Of a stretch of 64,000 nt of DNA, positions 11,836 through 23,150 are shown one piece after another (the stretch's first letter is position 1; each line of letters begins with the position of its first letter). The notes under the pieces are model-generated. The model was not told the origin of the DNA and searched no databases. It worked only from the letters and a program-made list of their open reading frames with translations. The position numbers were made by a program, and so were the translations under genes. Where the stretch lies: positions 2,062,560 through 2,126,559 of the forward strand of contig NC_084805.1 of assembly GCF_963583255.1 (NCBI RefSeq), written 5' to 3'. This DNA is from Pyrus communis. Lineage: Eukaryota; Streptophyta; Magnoliopsida; Rosales; Rosaceae.

Positions 11836-12115
11836 ACATTGGAATCTACAAAACATCGTCCGTCTCATGTAGCACAAAATCTACATTGTGAACATAACCT
11901 TCCTCTCTCATTTTCGACCCTATTTTCCCAGCAATCCATAAATCTGATCAGAATCATCTATCTCCGGCAACAAAACCACAGATATCACTCCTCGCCTCAA
12001 TCAAGCTCTGCGGGCATCATCTTTAACCCCTTCCCCTTTATCAAAGTCCTAAGATTTGTCATATTTTCCCATGTATTGTTCATAGCGTATATATTTGAGA
12101 GCAAAATGTAACACC
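11836..12115 (-). pseudogene. PPR protein C-terminal (E/E+) fragment, copy A
   Basis: Read on the minus strand, the sequence includes LLSNIYAMNNTWENM-like, IDDSDQIYGLL-like and NVDFVLHET-like pieces in different frames, all characteristic of the E and E+ regions of plant pentatricopeptide-repeat proteins that act in organellar RNA editing. Stops and frame changes show decay. The same pieces occur at 14395-14520 and 15054-15205. Confidence 0.55.
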
Positions 12116-12886
12116 CTGCATGACATGAAAGTTTTAGGAGCTTAAAACTAAATTGGAGTTCGAAGGGTAAAGTCATACATGATCCAAGTTTGAGTAAGAA
12201 CTAGGCTGTTAGAACTGAAGATAGCATAAGGTTGTAGATTTCAGGGGAAACTGGACTGGACAATAAGCACACCACTCCTTTTAATCAACAGTACGAGTTG
12301 CACATCAGTAGTATTCCCAATACAGGTCACGGTAGAGTTATCCGTCTTTCCAGGTCATCAAAGTTGAGTTGACAACGGAACATAATTGGCTGGATTCAAG
12401 CAGCCTTCGTCTTTTTTTCTTCACTCGCCTTCTCTAACGCAGCAGAAGAGCGAGGCACTCCCACGGCTCCATCTTTCTGCTGCAGACTGAGTGCCGAGAC
12501 GAGTGCGTGCATTTCTTTCCGCCATCTTTTTCTAACCAACATCTTTTTCTTATTTACTGTTCGACCCCAAAACTTCAAAAGAATGTTTTACTACTCAAAG
12601 ATTTGTAGGAGTTCTTACTCAAAACTCTTCGCGTTCGAATCACAGAGATTTTTACTTATTAGAACCCTTCATGTTATGAATCACTTAAGCAAACTCTTTC
12701 AAAATCCATATATTCATAATAATATAAAAATTCATCAAATTCTATTAGAAGCAAACTGCTCATACTGTCATACATTTTTAGAATCTCATTAATTAGTTGA
12801 ATCATGCAAACATGGTGTGCCCCTCAAAATGTCTACCAAAACGCAGGCCAACTTATATTTACTCCACCGGTCCACACTCGCACATA

Positions 12887-13111
12887 TCACACATCAATAT
12901 GGACACAGAAAAAACTTCTGGATCGGTGAGGCTTGTGCAATGATTGACTCGCCAAGTTGTTCGCATATATAAGAGTAGCCGGATGCTCAGAGTCCTCTAT
13001 AAATGTGCAGTGAGTGACATTCAGCACTTCAAAATCCTCAATTCCACTCACTCTACAATCGAAGTTTTCAAAAAGCCTGTTCATGAGAAAACTTTGATTT
13101 ATATATTGCAT
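12887..13111 (-). pseudogene. F-box/LRR-like gene fragment, copy B
   Basis: The minus-strand frame contains SGIEDFEVLNVTHCTFIED and RSFFCVHIDV, matching the copy-A fragment with substitutions and small indels. No F-box or full repeat domain is present. Confidence 0.45.
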
Positions 13112-13285
13112 GGAATTGAGGATTTGGAAGTGCTAAATGTCTCTCAAAGCCGAAAGAACAAGCTTTTTGAGGCCGAGGGTTCTTTCGGCAGCATCACGAG
13201 GCTCTCTTGTGCGTCGTTTCTCCCATGACACCCATTTCTACAATATAGTAAGTATTTTTAAGATTGAGGTGCGCAAATAAGTGTG

Positions 13286-13290
13286 AAGAA
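13286..13290. other. Unoccupied (pre-insertion) copia target site
   Basis: GTGTGAAGAATACATGATTT here contains one AAGAA. In copy A the same sequence is split by the retrotransposon with AAGAA on both sides. Confidence 0.9.
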
Positions 13291-14394
13291 TACATGATTT
13301 ACTTCATATATTATGTTCAAGGTTTATGAGGTATTTTATAGAAAACTTGGGCGATAAAATTGATGGTCGGAGTAAAGTTGGTTTAGCCACGTACAAAATG
13401 TTCATAAGTCTCACGTGAAATAAGAGAAGGTGTTTGTGAGTTTCACGTGAAATGAGAGTGGAACTTATATATGCATATATCAGTTACAAAAGTTTCAACG
13501 TGAAATGAGAGAGAAATTTACAAATCCATATATCAGCTAAAGAAGTTTCACGTGAAAGATACACATGCATACATCAGTTACAAATTTCAAATATGGTAAT
13601 TAATCCAAACAGATGACAGGACAACATATTCCATTTTATGTCAATTATATGCTTGGCAATTTCTTGCACGACTTGTCAATTCAACACGAAAATAATAGGT
13701 TTCAGGTTAACTTATTAATGAGTTGGGTTGTTATTGAGTCACTCGTTTAAGAACCCAATAAGATGTCGTTTGCCATATCTATACATTACGTATGACAATA
13801 TCGTATATGACCCGTTAACCTGACACGAAACGACACGATCTGTTAACGAATCAGGTCGTTATCACTTATCGGGTCATTTACATTATCAATAACAAGACTT
13901 TATGGTTCTTTTGAATGAATCAAGGAACTCTGTTTAGATAATAGCTTTAACCCGATAATTAAATTAAACGAACATGATGTGGTATTAATCATGTTAAATG
14001 TTCCTTTATCCTGTACAAAGCTTTCTCTAAGAAAAAAAAAACCCTTTTCAGACGAAATTTCTTTGTCGAGCAAATTAAGGTTCCGTCGTCTACTTTTTGG
14101 CCAACGGAAAATTCGTTGGCCAAATTTTGTTTCTTAGCCGAAAAATGAAAACAAAAATACAATGACAAGGTTTCACGCGTGTGATAATCCCTACCTCCTC
14201 CGAAGCAACCTAGAAAATTTTATACTATTTACCATTTACATTGTTGTAATCTATTTGTGTTCTTAATGTAAGCAGATAATTTGCATTTGGGTACGACAAA
14301 CTTTATAGCTTCTTGCAGTAATGGAATCATTCCTCATTACAACTAACAAATCAATCATCCTTTAACTGTAAATCACAAACTAGCACGGCACATT

Positions 14395-14520
14395 GAAATC
14401 TACAAAACATCGTCCGTCTCATGTAGCACGAAATCAACATTGTGAACATAACCTTCCTCGACGTTAATTTTCCCAGCAATCCATAAATCTGATCAGAATC
14501 ATCTATCTCCGGAACATAAT
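14395..14520 (-). pseudogene. PPR protein E+ fragment, copy B
   Basis: The minus strand reads PEIDDSDQIYGLLGKLTSR and, in another frame, NVDFVLHETDDVL before a stop. This is the C-terminal end of an E+ type PPR protein, separated from the rest of the gene (15054-15644) by unrelated sequence. Confidence 0.55.
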
Positions 14521-14902
14521 TGAGTTGAAAACGGAACATAATTGGCTGGATACAAGCAGCCTTCTACTTTTTTTCTTCACTCGTCTTCTCTAACGCAGTA
14601 GAAGAGCGAGGCACTCCCACGGCTCCATTCTTCGGATCATCAGCAGCACCAGATATTGTGAGCTTCCCAAAACTTTTACTTTTATCTTTCTGGGTTTGTT
14701 CTTTTAATTACAAGCGATATTACTGATCTATGTTGAGAAAGCAAGAGGGTTTGAGCCCAAAACACAATGTTGCTCCTCATTATCAGATATTTTTCTTTCT
14801 ACGTTTTTGCTAAGTTTGTATTCCTTTTGGATGTGCATTGGTTTGACTGAGTGTACTGTGTCTGTATTGCAATTGCAGCAAGCAATTTAAAATTTGAAAT
14901 CA

Positions 14903-15040
14903 ATGATCGACTCTTTTGCACAGGACATCGAAAACGATATCTTATTTAGATTACCCGTTCAATGTTTGATCAGATGCACCTCTGTGTGATGGACATGGAA
15001 ATACATTATCAAAAACCCCAGCTTCATTCGCGCCGACCGG
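14903..15040 (+). pseudogene. F-box domain fragment
   Basis: The frame from ATG 14903 reads DIENDILFRLPVQCLIRCTS, then an in-frame stop, then WKYIIKNPSFI. Spacing and residues match the F-box (SKP1-binding) domain of plant F-box proteins. It is broken by the stop near 14970 and truncated after about 45 codons, where minus-strand PPR sequence begins. Confidence 0.6.
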
Positions 15041-15053
15041 AACCATCAATTTT

Positions 15054-15644
15054 AATAGCAACTGCGTCAACTGCCGCCTTGACCATGCTCTGCCCTGACA
15101 TCGCCTTTAACCCCTTCTCCTTTATCAAATTCCTGAGATTTGCCATATTTTCCCAATTATTGTCAATGGCGTATATATTCGAGAGCAAAATGTAATGCCC
15201 CTCATGTTTGGGATCTAACCAGATAAGATTCTTCGCTGCAACCTCTCCAAGCTTTGCTTTGTTATGGATCCGGCAAACACCAAGCAAGGCTCCCCAAACA
15301 TTGGGCGCAGCAGGATTTGGAGCGCTCAACAATTTCCAAGGCCTTTTCCAGCTCTCCTGCCCGGCCAAAAAGATCAACAAGTATCCCGTAGTGCTTAGGT
15401 CCGGGCTTCAGTTAGTATTCGTGCAACATCATGTTGAATATCTCGATACCAAACCCGAATTGCTACAGGCAGATAAAATCAAGAGAAATGCTACGTCATC
15501 AGGCTTGACAGCTGAGTGCTTGACCATCCGATCAAATACTTTTAAAGCTTCTCCTCCTTTTCCATTAACTCCATAACCTGCAATCATCGAGATCCAGATA
15601 AAAACATCATTGTCCCTCATCCCTAATGTTGAAGTGGATGGCAC
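15054..15644 (-). pseudogene. PPR protein fragment (PPR plus E region)
   Basis: Two minus-strand frames make up the piece. 15644-15429 has VFIWISMIAGYGVNGKGGEA and VKPDDVAFLLILSACSNSGL, a PPR motif. 15380-15054 has PNVWGALLGVCRIHNKAKLG and HYILLSNIYAIDNNWENM, the E region. A frame break near 15390-15430 and the loss of most upstream repeats mark it as a pseudogene. Intact relatives act in organellar RNA processing. Confidence 0.8.
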
Positions 15645-15933
15645 ACTTCATCAAAGAAAAGTTGGAGGCTGGCTTAATTTGTATACCAGTTGTTAAATCT
15701 GAAGATCAATTGGCGGATGTCTTCTAAAAGCTATACGTAGTAGAGTTTACCATAGCTCGCTCGACAAGTTAAGCATGATGATATCTATGCACCAACTTCA
15801 ATGAGAGTGTAACGTGAGCATTAGCAGCCCAGCCCAATTGTATGTACTAGTTAACTTTGTATTAGGTTTCTTAGATTGTATAATTACCATGTATTGTCTC
15901 TTGTAAATTAGAATATTATATATACACACACAC

Positions 15934-15974
<41 letters not shown>

Positions 15975-15990
15975 TTCCTGAAATATAATA
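15645..15990 (+). mobile_element. Copia 3' end remnant
   Basis: The plus strand reads HFIKEKLEAGLI and KSEDQLADVF before a stop, the end of a copia RNase H. It then passes into LTR-like sequence (TGAGCATTAGCAGCCCAGCC onward) and a TA-rich microsatellite (about 15922-15972). The rest of this second element is missing. It abuts the PPR pseudogene directly. Confidence 0.7.
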
Positions 15991-16331
15991 GAAATGTAAG
16001 TTTGGCGATTAAATAAAATTTTATGAATTTTATAAAATGTAGAGCATTTGCAAAAGAGTTCACGTCGAAATCAAGCAAGTGAAACGCAAGTTACATGCTT
16101 AGTTTTTTATGACGAAAAGTTACAATTGCGTAATACTCCAACGACCAATGATCTAATCTATTCACGTTATAATTGATGATTAGTTTTTGATAGGTGGTTG
16201 AATTGAGCTCATCAATTAATCACATGGATCAATGAATTTATTCGAATATGTTTCAATCTGCAAATATCTACTCATAATGAACAACACATTTCTTTTGAAT
16301 AATTGGCATTTCTACGATTAGGCGTGATGGA

Positions 16332-16514
16332 GTGTTTATTGAAAAAAAATTGGGGGACGTCAAGAAAGTACTGAAAACCATAGACTTAGAAGAAGCCAAG
16401 CACTCAGTTGAAATAGTTTTTTGCATGCAAGACTTCATTACTGAATACTTAGACGGTGGAGGTTCAACTAATGTTCAAATAATTGGAATTTGGGGCATGG
16501 GGGGAATAGCATGA
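16332..16514 (+). pseudogene. TIR-NBS-LRR resistance gene fragment (start of NB-ARC)
   Basis: A 60-codon frame ends VQIIGIWGMGGIA then stop. GIWGMGG is the beginning of the NB-ARC P-loop of plant TIR-NBS proteins; the Lys-Thr-Thr that should follow is absent, so ATP binding would be lost. The preceding residues fit the linker between TIR and NB-ARC. No TIR domain or LRR was found nearby. Confidence 0.55.
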
Positions 16515-19440
16515 TGCTCTCAACAACTCCAATCGAATTGAGCTGTTCAAACGAACCAGCGATGACATCACATCATGCTATACCGCTGAAAGGTAGGCGT
16601 GATTCTTTTTCCGCAAGACACGGAAACTTGATATGACTGTGGATCAAACGAGTTTCCTATTTTCTTGGAGATTTCTACAATTTAAGGATTGACATGCGCC
16701 GCAAGTAACACACTCCTAAGAGGAAACATTATCTAATTCTAGATATCCTGTTTGATTTTCTCGGTTTAACATGAATTTCGTATCATAAAAGCTCTCTCAC
16801 AACTAGTGTAAATATCTTCATCTAGGGCATAACTCTGGTAACACAATTCACTCGCATAACGCATATTACACAATCCAGGCATACTCTTTGGTTATTCTCT
16901 AGCCTAATGGCGAAGCAAGGAATTGTCGGGTGGAGGGGTGAAAATTTGTGAGTCTTGAAGCTTTGCACTTTAATTTTTTAGGTGCGAAATGCCCCTGTTG
17001 AATTAAGTGGAATCCTACGTAGACATTTGAGCTTACTTCGTATTTGGTCTCCTTTCTTGCCATAATCTTATAGTACTCGTCACCATAAATGTGTGAGTGC
17101 AAGCAAAACATAATCTAGAGTTAAAACAAAAAAAACTTATGAAAAAGGAATGTTAAGGAGACCGTCTCACTCAAAAAGTGAGTCCTAACAACTCGTCCAA
17201 AAAGTGAGTCCTATTGACTCACTTGATGGTTATAGTCCTTGCTTCTAACCATTAACATTGTAGTTTTGGGACCACAAAAACTTTAAAAATATATTAAGTA
17301 TTTGTATGTCTTTCCCTCCCTCATCATCTCCACTACCCAAATTAGGAAGAACTCAGAAGCCAGAGAAAGAGCCTTTAAACTACCATTCACAGTCTCACTT
17401 CCTTACCCAGATGCTTTATCTTTCTTGACCATCTAATTTTAAATTTTTTTTGTTAGAAATTCTACAATAAAAATGTAATTTTAGCTGTTAAAACTACAAA
17501 ATAGAGTCTTTATCTACAAAATTTGTAGAAATGGAATTTTGTAGTTGTTAAAACTACAAAATAGAATCTTATCAAGGGGGCGGATTCAATTCGTGTAGGT
17601 GTGTGTATACTGGGGACGAGTCGTCCCCTGTTGTTTAGTTTTTTAATTTATTCTTTTTGAAATGAAACAACATCGTTTACCCGTTTTCATTTAAATTTCC
17701 CATTTTTTTCCCAACCAAAACGATGACATTTGGCCTGGGTCTTTGAAAAAAAATCGAACACAGTGGTGCTGCTGCAGAAAACCAGTGTAGCACTTGAGCA
17801 CCTGAGCAGCAAGAACAGAGTAGAGGGGCGGAAACCTGAGTTGTAGGAAGGATCTCCGGTGAGCGGAGGGGCGGTCGCCCCTCCTTGCTCCTATAAGGCT
17901 TTGCCAGTGCTCTAGCCTATGCTTGAGTTTTAATATTGCTTACTAATTTGACCAACAGAGAACCTTTGGCTAGTACCCCACTGGTACCCAAGGTCTAACT
18001 ATGGTTGTTGCTTTCTTGCAGGTAGCTGGACTTGTGTAGCTCCGTCCGCCTGAGGCGGTGCACGAATTTGGTTCCAACAATTGGTGATTTCATTGAGAGA
18101 AGAATCATATTCATCGACCAAATCACTCTACCAAATTACAGTCTGCTGAAGGCTCTCCTTGTAACTGTGAATGCTGATGATCTTCCTTGTAAAGATTGAA
18201 GGGTAATTTACATTTTAACTCCTGCCGCCAGTTATAATATGAGAAAAAAGCATTTACTAATATAGTGGTTTCTGTTGTTTTCGGGTGTTTTCTTTTCCTG
18301 CAGGTTTGTAGTGCTGCAACGCCCTTTTGGACCTGCCTGAACTGCCCAAGCGTTTGAGATGCCTGAAGTCTTTTAGTTTTTTTTGTTTGGGTTGGAACTT
18401 TATTTCTTAATGCAGTTGTATTTTCTCGACTTGGTATTCGACCGCTGAAAACTGATCAAGCTTTTGAAAATCTTAGATGGAAACTATGTATGGACTAATC
18501 TAGTTACAAATTGAATTGGTTTTGCAGCTTGAATTCGTGCACCTGTTTCTTCTACTAAATGCTTTTGCAATTGTTAATTTATGTCTATTTATTTCCTTGA
18601 GGTAAAAAAATTATATTGCTTCCATCCGAAGAAAGTTCTGAGTTTAGCTGCCCGGATCTTTGTTTCAGTTGTTACTCCCTTCGCACATTGAATCGAAGTC
18701 TACTCTCTGGATGAACCCTCCATTGTGCGTGGAAATTGTAGGGTGGTAATCCTTGTAGTAAACACCGAACAGCTAAACTCGTGATCATGAGTATTGAGCA
18801 GTCGCATGACTATTGAGTGGTCGCATTGTTTTGCTCATAAGTTTTCAACCGTCTAATCTGAAAACATGTATATAGCTACTACGCGTCCATTCTGTTGAAT
18901 TTAATTTCATCAAGCGCGCTACAAAAAGCTGGCAATGACCTTTCACACTTGTTAGGATTTTAACTGTTAGAAGACTAGAAATGTGACCTGAATTTTAATA
19001 AAACAGCGCTGCAGAGCAAGCTGAGGGGGATTCATCTTACTCCGCAAGGAACCTGTTGTGTCGTTACCACCAGTAACATAAATAATCCACATATGGTGGC
19101 ATAATCATAACTACAACAAAGATGCTCGATCAGGTCAAGCGAAGTAATTTGTATGTCAGCCTCAAAATGTATACACCGTTAACCAGAAAATGAACGCTGT
19201 TGCAGATGGTTTGGCTAGCTTTAGCCTCTCCTTAGCGAGACAATTACGTTTTCGTTCATTGCTAACACTGTATATGTTGTGAGGTTGACATAAAGCGATA
19301 ACAAAAACATTGTGGCTAAAGCAATCAAGATACAGCACATAGACGCTAAAACAGAACAAAGAACCACCCAATACTAATTATTCTTTATTAAAATTAGCAA
19401 TACGTGCATGCAACATTTTGACAATATCAGTACCCAAAAA
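16515..19440. other. Gene-poor intergenic region
   Basis: No intact gene found. Around 17830-18360 the base composition is less AT-rich, with a plausible intron acceptor (TTTCCTGCAG near 18302), which may reflect a decayed gene that I cannot name. Short frames here have no recognisable domain. Confidence 0.4.
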
Positions 19441-19448
19441 GAAATTCT

Positions 19449-19910
19449 TTAAGGAACCAACTTCTCCCAACCAGTAACAACTGGTTTAGTAGCAGGCTTA
19501 CTGATCGACGGTGGTGATGGTGTCGTGGAAGAAGGAGGGGACTCAATATGGTCGGCTTCGTCACAGTAACCCTTGAGTACATCAGTCTCTTCAGTGGTAA
19601 ACCCTAGCGTGCCAAGCAAGGCAGGCCAACACTGGTGCTCAATGGTCCGAATGGCTTCGCAACACCCGTGCCCAATGTAAGTCTCACCATTCAAGAAAAA
19701 CATAACAACCTCGCCGGAACATGCCTGCAGCTGAAACAAAGATTCCCAGCAGTTTGCTGATTCTTCGTCCAACTTCAACCTCGCTGCGAGGTTCATGCTT
19801 GACCCAATTGAGTAACGACTCAAAGGTCGAGCCGCACTGGCCATGAACGGCATGGCCAGGGCTAGAAGAGCTGTAAGAAGGAAGAGGAAGGAAATAGTGT
19901 GAGCTGCCAT
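19449..19910 (-). CDS. EC1: Egg cell-secreted protein 1 (EC1) family
   Basis: Small secreted cysteine-rich protein of the EC1/prolamin-like (DUF1278) family. In Arabidopsis, egg cells release such proteins on sperm arrival and they activate sperm for gamete fusion. The 153-aa single exon has a hydrophobic signal peptide (about residues 1-26) and six cysteines at 54, 64, 83, 84, 94 and 116, with the family signatures NCWESLFQLQACS, FFLNGETYIGHGCC and CWPALLGTLGFT. The C-terminal 30 residues are Ser/Pro-rich and variable. The start at 19910 gives a normal signal peptide. A TATA box lies 81 bp upstream. Intact and apparently functional. Confidence 0.95.
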   Translation of the reverse strand: MAAHTISFLFLLTALLALAMPFMASAARPLSRYSIGSSMNLAARLKLDEESANCWESLFQLQACSGEVVMFFLNGETYIGHGCCEAIRTIEHQCWPALLGTLGFTTEETDVLKGYCDEADHIESPPSSTTPSPPSISKPATKPVVTGWEKLVP

Positions 19911-19990
19911 TTTTTGAGATTTTGATCGATTAATTTGTGGACGATGAGTGAGATATTCGATGTTTGAAGAATGAAGAGAAAGCGAAAGGG

Positions 19991-20000
19991 TTTATATAGA
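19991..20000 (-). promoter_or_regulatory. TATA box of the EC1 gene
   Basis: TCTATATAAA on the minus strand, 81-90 bp before the start codon. This implies a 5' UTR of about 50 nt. Confidence 0.75.
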
Positions 20001-20804
20001 GGGACTGGAAACAGACGTTACGTGCTTGGGGAGGTGAAAAGCCTCCTGAGAAATGTCAATGATTATGCATACATTATCACCAGATTAGCGGCCAATTAAG
20101 ACTCATTAAATTGATTGAAGTTATTTCCCAGCAATTCTTAGATTAATTAGTCGACAGTTTTGTGATTGTTGGTTTGCCAGAGGCGTTTAGCTGGAGTTTA
20201 ATTTGTCTCTTGGGCTTCTTTCTTGACGGCCTTTTTCTTTGGAGCCTTTTGGTTAGATAGATTGGGCTACCCTTGTTCCGTTTTTGTTTGTTTTTCTATT
20301 TTTATTGTTTCCTCAAGTTTTTCACGTACATCACTTATGGTCTAGTAGTTTTTCATTTCACTTATAAATAAATTATTTAATTTAATCTCATGAATGAAAT
20401 ATTCGATAGCAATTTATACCCTCACCTCTTAGTATATATATATCGTTATATAAAAATAAATTAAAAAAATTTTCATGTATAAGTGATATTGTCCACGAGA
20501 AATCAAACACTGAAACATCGAATGGATGAATAAATGGTCTTAAGCACTTGGGCCACAAACATATGCATTGTTTGCGTACGTTATAGATACTACAAAACTA
20601 CAATTTACAAACGCGCAACGTTTAAATCACATGTGTAATATATAGACTGTTGTAGCATGTCGGTAGGACAATGGTGGAATAACTATCATGAATAAAATCT
20701 CAGAGGTTTTGGACATATAAAACGCAATAAAGCACAAGAGCTAATTTTTGTAACGAAAAGTATGACTTTATAAATAAATAATATAACCTATACTAACAAC
20801 AACG

Positions 20805-20876
20805 GTGGCTGTAGTTTAGTGGTAAGAATTCCACGTTGTGGCCGTGGAGACCTGGGCTCGAATCCCAGCAGCCACA
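20805..20876 (+). tRNA. tRNA-His: tRNA-His (anticodon GUG)
   Basis: A 72-nt cloverleaf. Acceptor arms GTGGCTG and CAGCCAC pair fully with A as discriminator base. The anticodon stem-loop is CCACG TTGTGGC CGTGG, giving anticodon GTG. The T arm is CTGGG CTCGAAT CCCAG. CAA-rich sequence (ACAACAAC) sits just upstream and a T run starts at about 20884, matching plant pol III start and stop signals. No intron. Confidence 0.97.
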
Positions 20877-22165
20877 CTACTTAATTTTTTTAGCTCATTT
20901 GTTCCTGCCTTTTCCGCATTCCTTTTTGAACAATAAATTAGAGTAAATTAACTATTACATTTGTGAAAATATATAAAATTCTGATAGTAAATTCATATAT
21001 CCTTAATATCGACCAAAAACAAAAAGTGCATATAAAATAAATATTCTTTTAAAATTGTGATACTAAATTCATATATCCTTAAGAGCAATTCCACCCTTAA
21101 AGATTTTGCGCCAGCATCCAGTGTATTTATCCACTCAGTGAACAATGATAAACCTCAATGAACAGTAATAGGCCAAGAGCATTTCCACCTCTAAAACTAA
21201 ATATCCTAGTCAATTTTATTAAAATATTATTAATTTTTATTATAAAACAATAAAAATTAATAATTTGATTTTTAATTTATGAGTTTCTCCCCAAAAATGC
21301 TCCTCATAACAGAGCACGCCTACCCCCCCCCCCCCTCCCCCCCCCCCCCATCTCCACCCTCCATCAAATCCCCACCTCCCCTTCACTCTCCGCTTCCTTT
21401 CCACCTCCCTCCGCGGTCCGACCCGCCCCAAACTAGTTGACATCAGCGCACGGGCTTGCCAGCTCCAAACCCGTCGCCTCTGGACCTACGCCCTGACCTT
21501 CAGCTGCATCGCCGGATTTGTATGTCATCGTCCTCAACAGCTTCCAAGACCAGCTCGTCCTCAACAGCAAGTTCTAGGTCAGCGGCCTTGTCCTCGAAGG
21601 TAGCGTCGTCCAGCCGTCTTCCTCGTCGAAGATGGAGTTCGTCGTCACTGATTTCAGATCATGACGTCATTTAGGCTGACCCCAAGGTCTGTCAATTTTG
21701 GGCTAGCCTAGAGACCAGCTTGGGTGGGTGCCAGGCAATCTCTTGGGCTGGAGAGACTTCCCTATGTGCCAGGTCATTTTTTTGGCTGTGTGCCAACCTA
21801 TCCCACCCCCGGTGGTAAACATTGTAACTAGTCATTTTGTAGTTTCATTTTGTAGTTACTATTACTATTGAGGCCATCTCCAGTGTTGGGGGACTAAAAT
21901 TCCACACCAGCAGGTATATTTTATTTCCATGTGGTGCTGCTGCGCTGACACATTTGTGGGGTGGGCTGCACATGGTGGCATCGCGGAAAATGTAATCCAG
22001 GTCAAGCAGGTTGGGTATGTACAGCCTGCCCTGGGCTAAACGCTGCCCGATTTCTACGGCCTGATTTTTTTTATCTTGGAGACTGATTTTGTTTAGTCAT
22101 CCTTTAGCTGGAGAAGACTTCGTATAAGAATGTACCAGGTGACCTATCGAAAAGACGTAGGTTGG
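20877..22165. other. Intergenic, with C-run tracts
   Basis: No gene. Long C runs lie at about 21325-21349. GAGCATTTCCACC and GAGGCCATCTCCAG motifs at about 21075, 21178 and 21870 resemble ends of small TIR elements, but I could not pair them confidently. Confidence 0.4.
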
Positions 22166-22378
22166 TTTTTTTTTTTTTTTTTTTATTATTATTATTTTTT
22201 TTTTTATTTTTTTTTTTTAAACAAACAATATTATTTATACTAAGGAAGTTGGAGAGTCGGCTAAGCTTCACAATCAGCTAGTAATAATGTGATTCAAATT
22301 TCCCTTTGGTAAGAATCAAACATAATATCTCTTACTTACAACTAAAGAAGAATATCACTAGATTATAGTATTAAGTGA
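22166..22378 (-). mobile_element. SINE, family 1
   Basis: Minus-orientation copy of the SINE described at 9730-11413. The T-rich tail (22166-22218) is followed by AACAAACAATATTA..., then the decayed B-box region near 22315 and AGTATTAAGTGAC at the 5' end. It is more diverged than the other two copies. Duplicated target not clear. Confidence 0.65.
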
Positions 22379-22650
22379 CAAGATATAAATTGTATTAGGT
22401 GACCAAATTCACTAATATCTACTTGTAGATGTTAGTGGCTATAGCTTTGCCAAAATAGCAAGTTTTGCTCTGGATATTTTCTGGGTGAAGGACCCAAATT
22501 GACAAAAATAAATTTGGACCAATTCATAAACCCATTTGTCACATAGTTGATTTAGATGTCTAGGTTTATTTGTCACATCTTTATATAAATGCTAGAGATG
22601 TAGTCTCATTAATGTGATGAAAATGGCCTTTTCTTCTTGTGCAAATAAAA

Positions 22651-22652
22651 AT

Positions 22653-22687
<35 letters not shown>
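22651..22687. repeat. (ATT)n microsatellite
   Basis: About 12 uninterrupted ATT units, followed by an A run. Confidence 0.9.
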
Positions 22688-22734
22688 TAAAAAAAAAAAA
22701 AAACAACTGATGGCAAGCCATGATTATCCACTCT

Positions 22735-23150
22735 TTTCAGGAGCCGGAAAGACTTACATAGGCATTTCAACCTCCCCCTAGTCACAAATCTGGCTTTTAC
22801 ACAAAGGTATTATTTTATTAAAAGCAATACTATTGTTCTAATTCACACCAAGAATGGGAAGAGTTTGAACCTAAGACGCAGATTTTGAAAAAGAATACCA
22901 TATTTATCAAGGCAATCCACCACGACTAATGCATTTGTTTTTCCTTTTAAAAACTAGACAAGTTGGTGGCTTCGACACCGCAATCCATCTTTTTCAGGAC
23001 TAGGAAGACTCGCATAGACATTTCAGCCTTCCATTAGCCACCATCGTGCAATCCACTAGTGCAAATAATCAAACTCAAGACATGTTGTTTGGAATACGAT
23101 CCTAAAATTTGTCCTAAACCAATAGGTCACCCCGAGTTTACTAATAATGC
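22735..23150 (-). repeat. Two adjacent copies of a second SINE-like repeat
   Basis: 22740-22930 and 22976-23150 share GGAAAGACTYRCATAGRCATTTC near the left end and GTCCTAAACCAATAGG- or CAAGGCAATCCACCAC-like right ends. A third copy at 49310-49505 has a similar layout. On the minus strand that copy has GTGGCATAGTGGTTGGGC then GAGTTCGTATTTTG, resembling pol III A and B boxes. The tRNA-SINE origin is an inference from these. Confidence 0.45.

Larger units (their letters stand above)
2432..12477. repeat. Segmental tandem duplication, copy A (enlarged by insertions)
   Basis: Copy A begins at a GACTGAGTGCC-like stretch and an ATTTCTTTC tract that recur at the start of copy B (12478). It ends at a GAGGCACTCCCACGGCTCC motif that recurs near 14625. 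Shared landmarks in the same order are: a CCCAAAACTTC tract (about 2540 and 12565), the F-box/LRR-like pseudogene, AAGAATACATGATTTAC (8946 and 13286), TTTCACGTGAAA repeats, a GTTAACCCGACACGAAACGA-type stretch, a CACTA-like terminus and PPR gene pieces. Copy A is about 10 kb because of a 5.5-kb copia element and a 1.7-kb SINE nest. Without these it is close to the length of copy B. Confidence 0.85.
12478..14630. repeat. Segmental tandem duplication, copy B
   Basis: Second head-to-tail copy of the segment described at 2432-12477, about 2.15 kb. It lacks the copia element (single AAGAA at 13286-13290) and the SINE nest (expected near 13975), so both entered copy A after the duplication. The right end is placed where the GAGGCACTCCCACGGCTCC motif ends near 14630. 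Confidence 0.8.

Noticed and set aside
21240..21674. Ser/Gly-rich short open frames near the C runs
   Set aside because: Composition-driven by GC-rich low-complexity sequence; no domain, no splice or promoter support.
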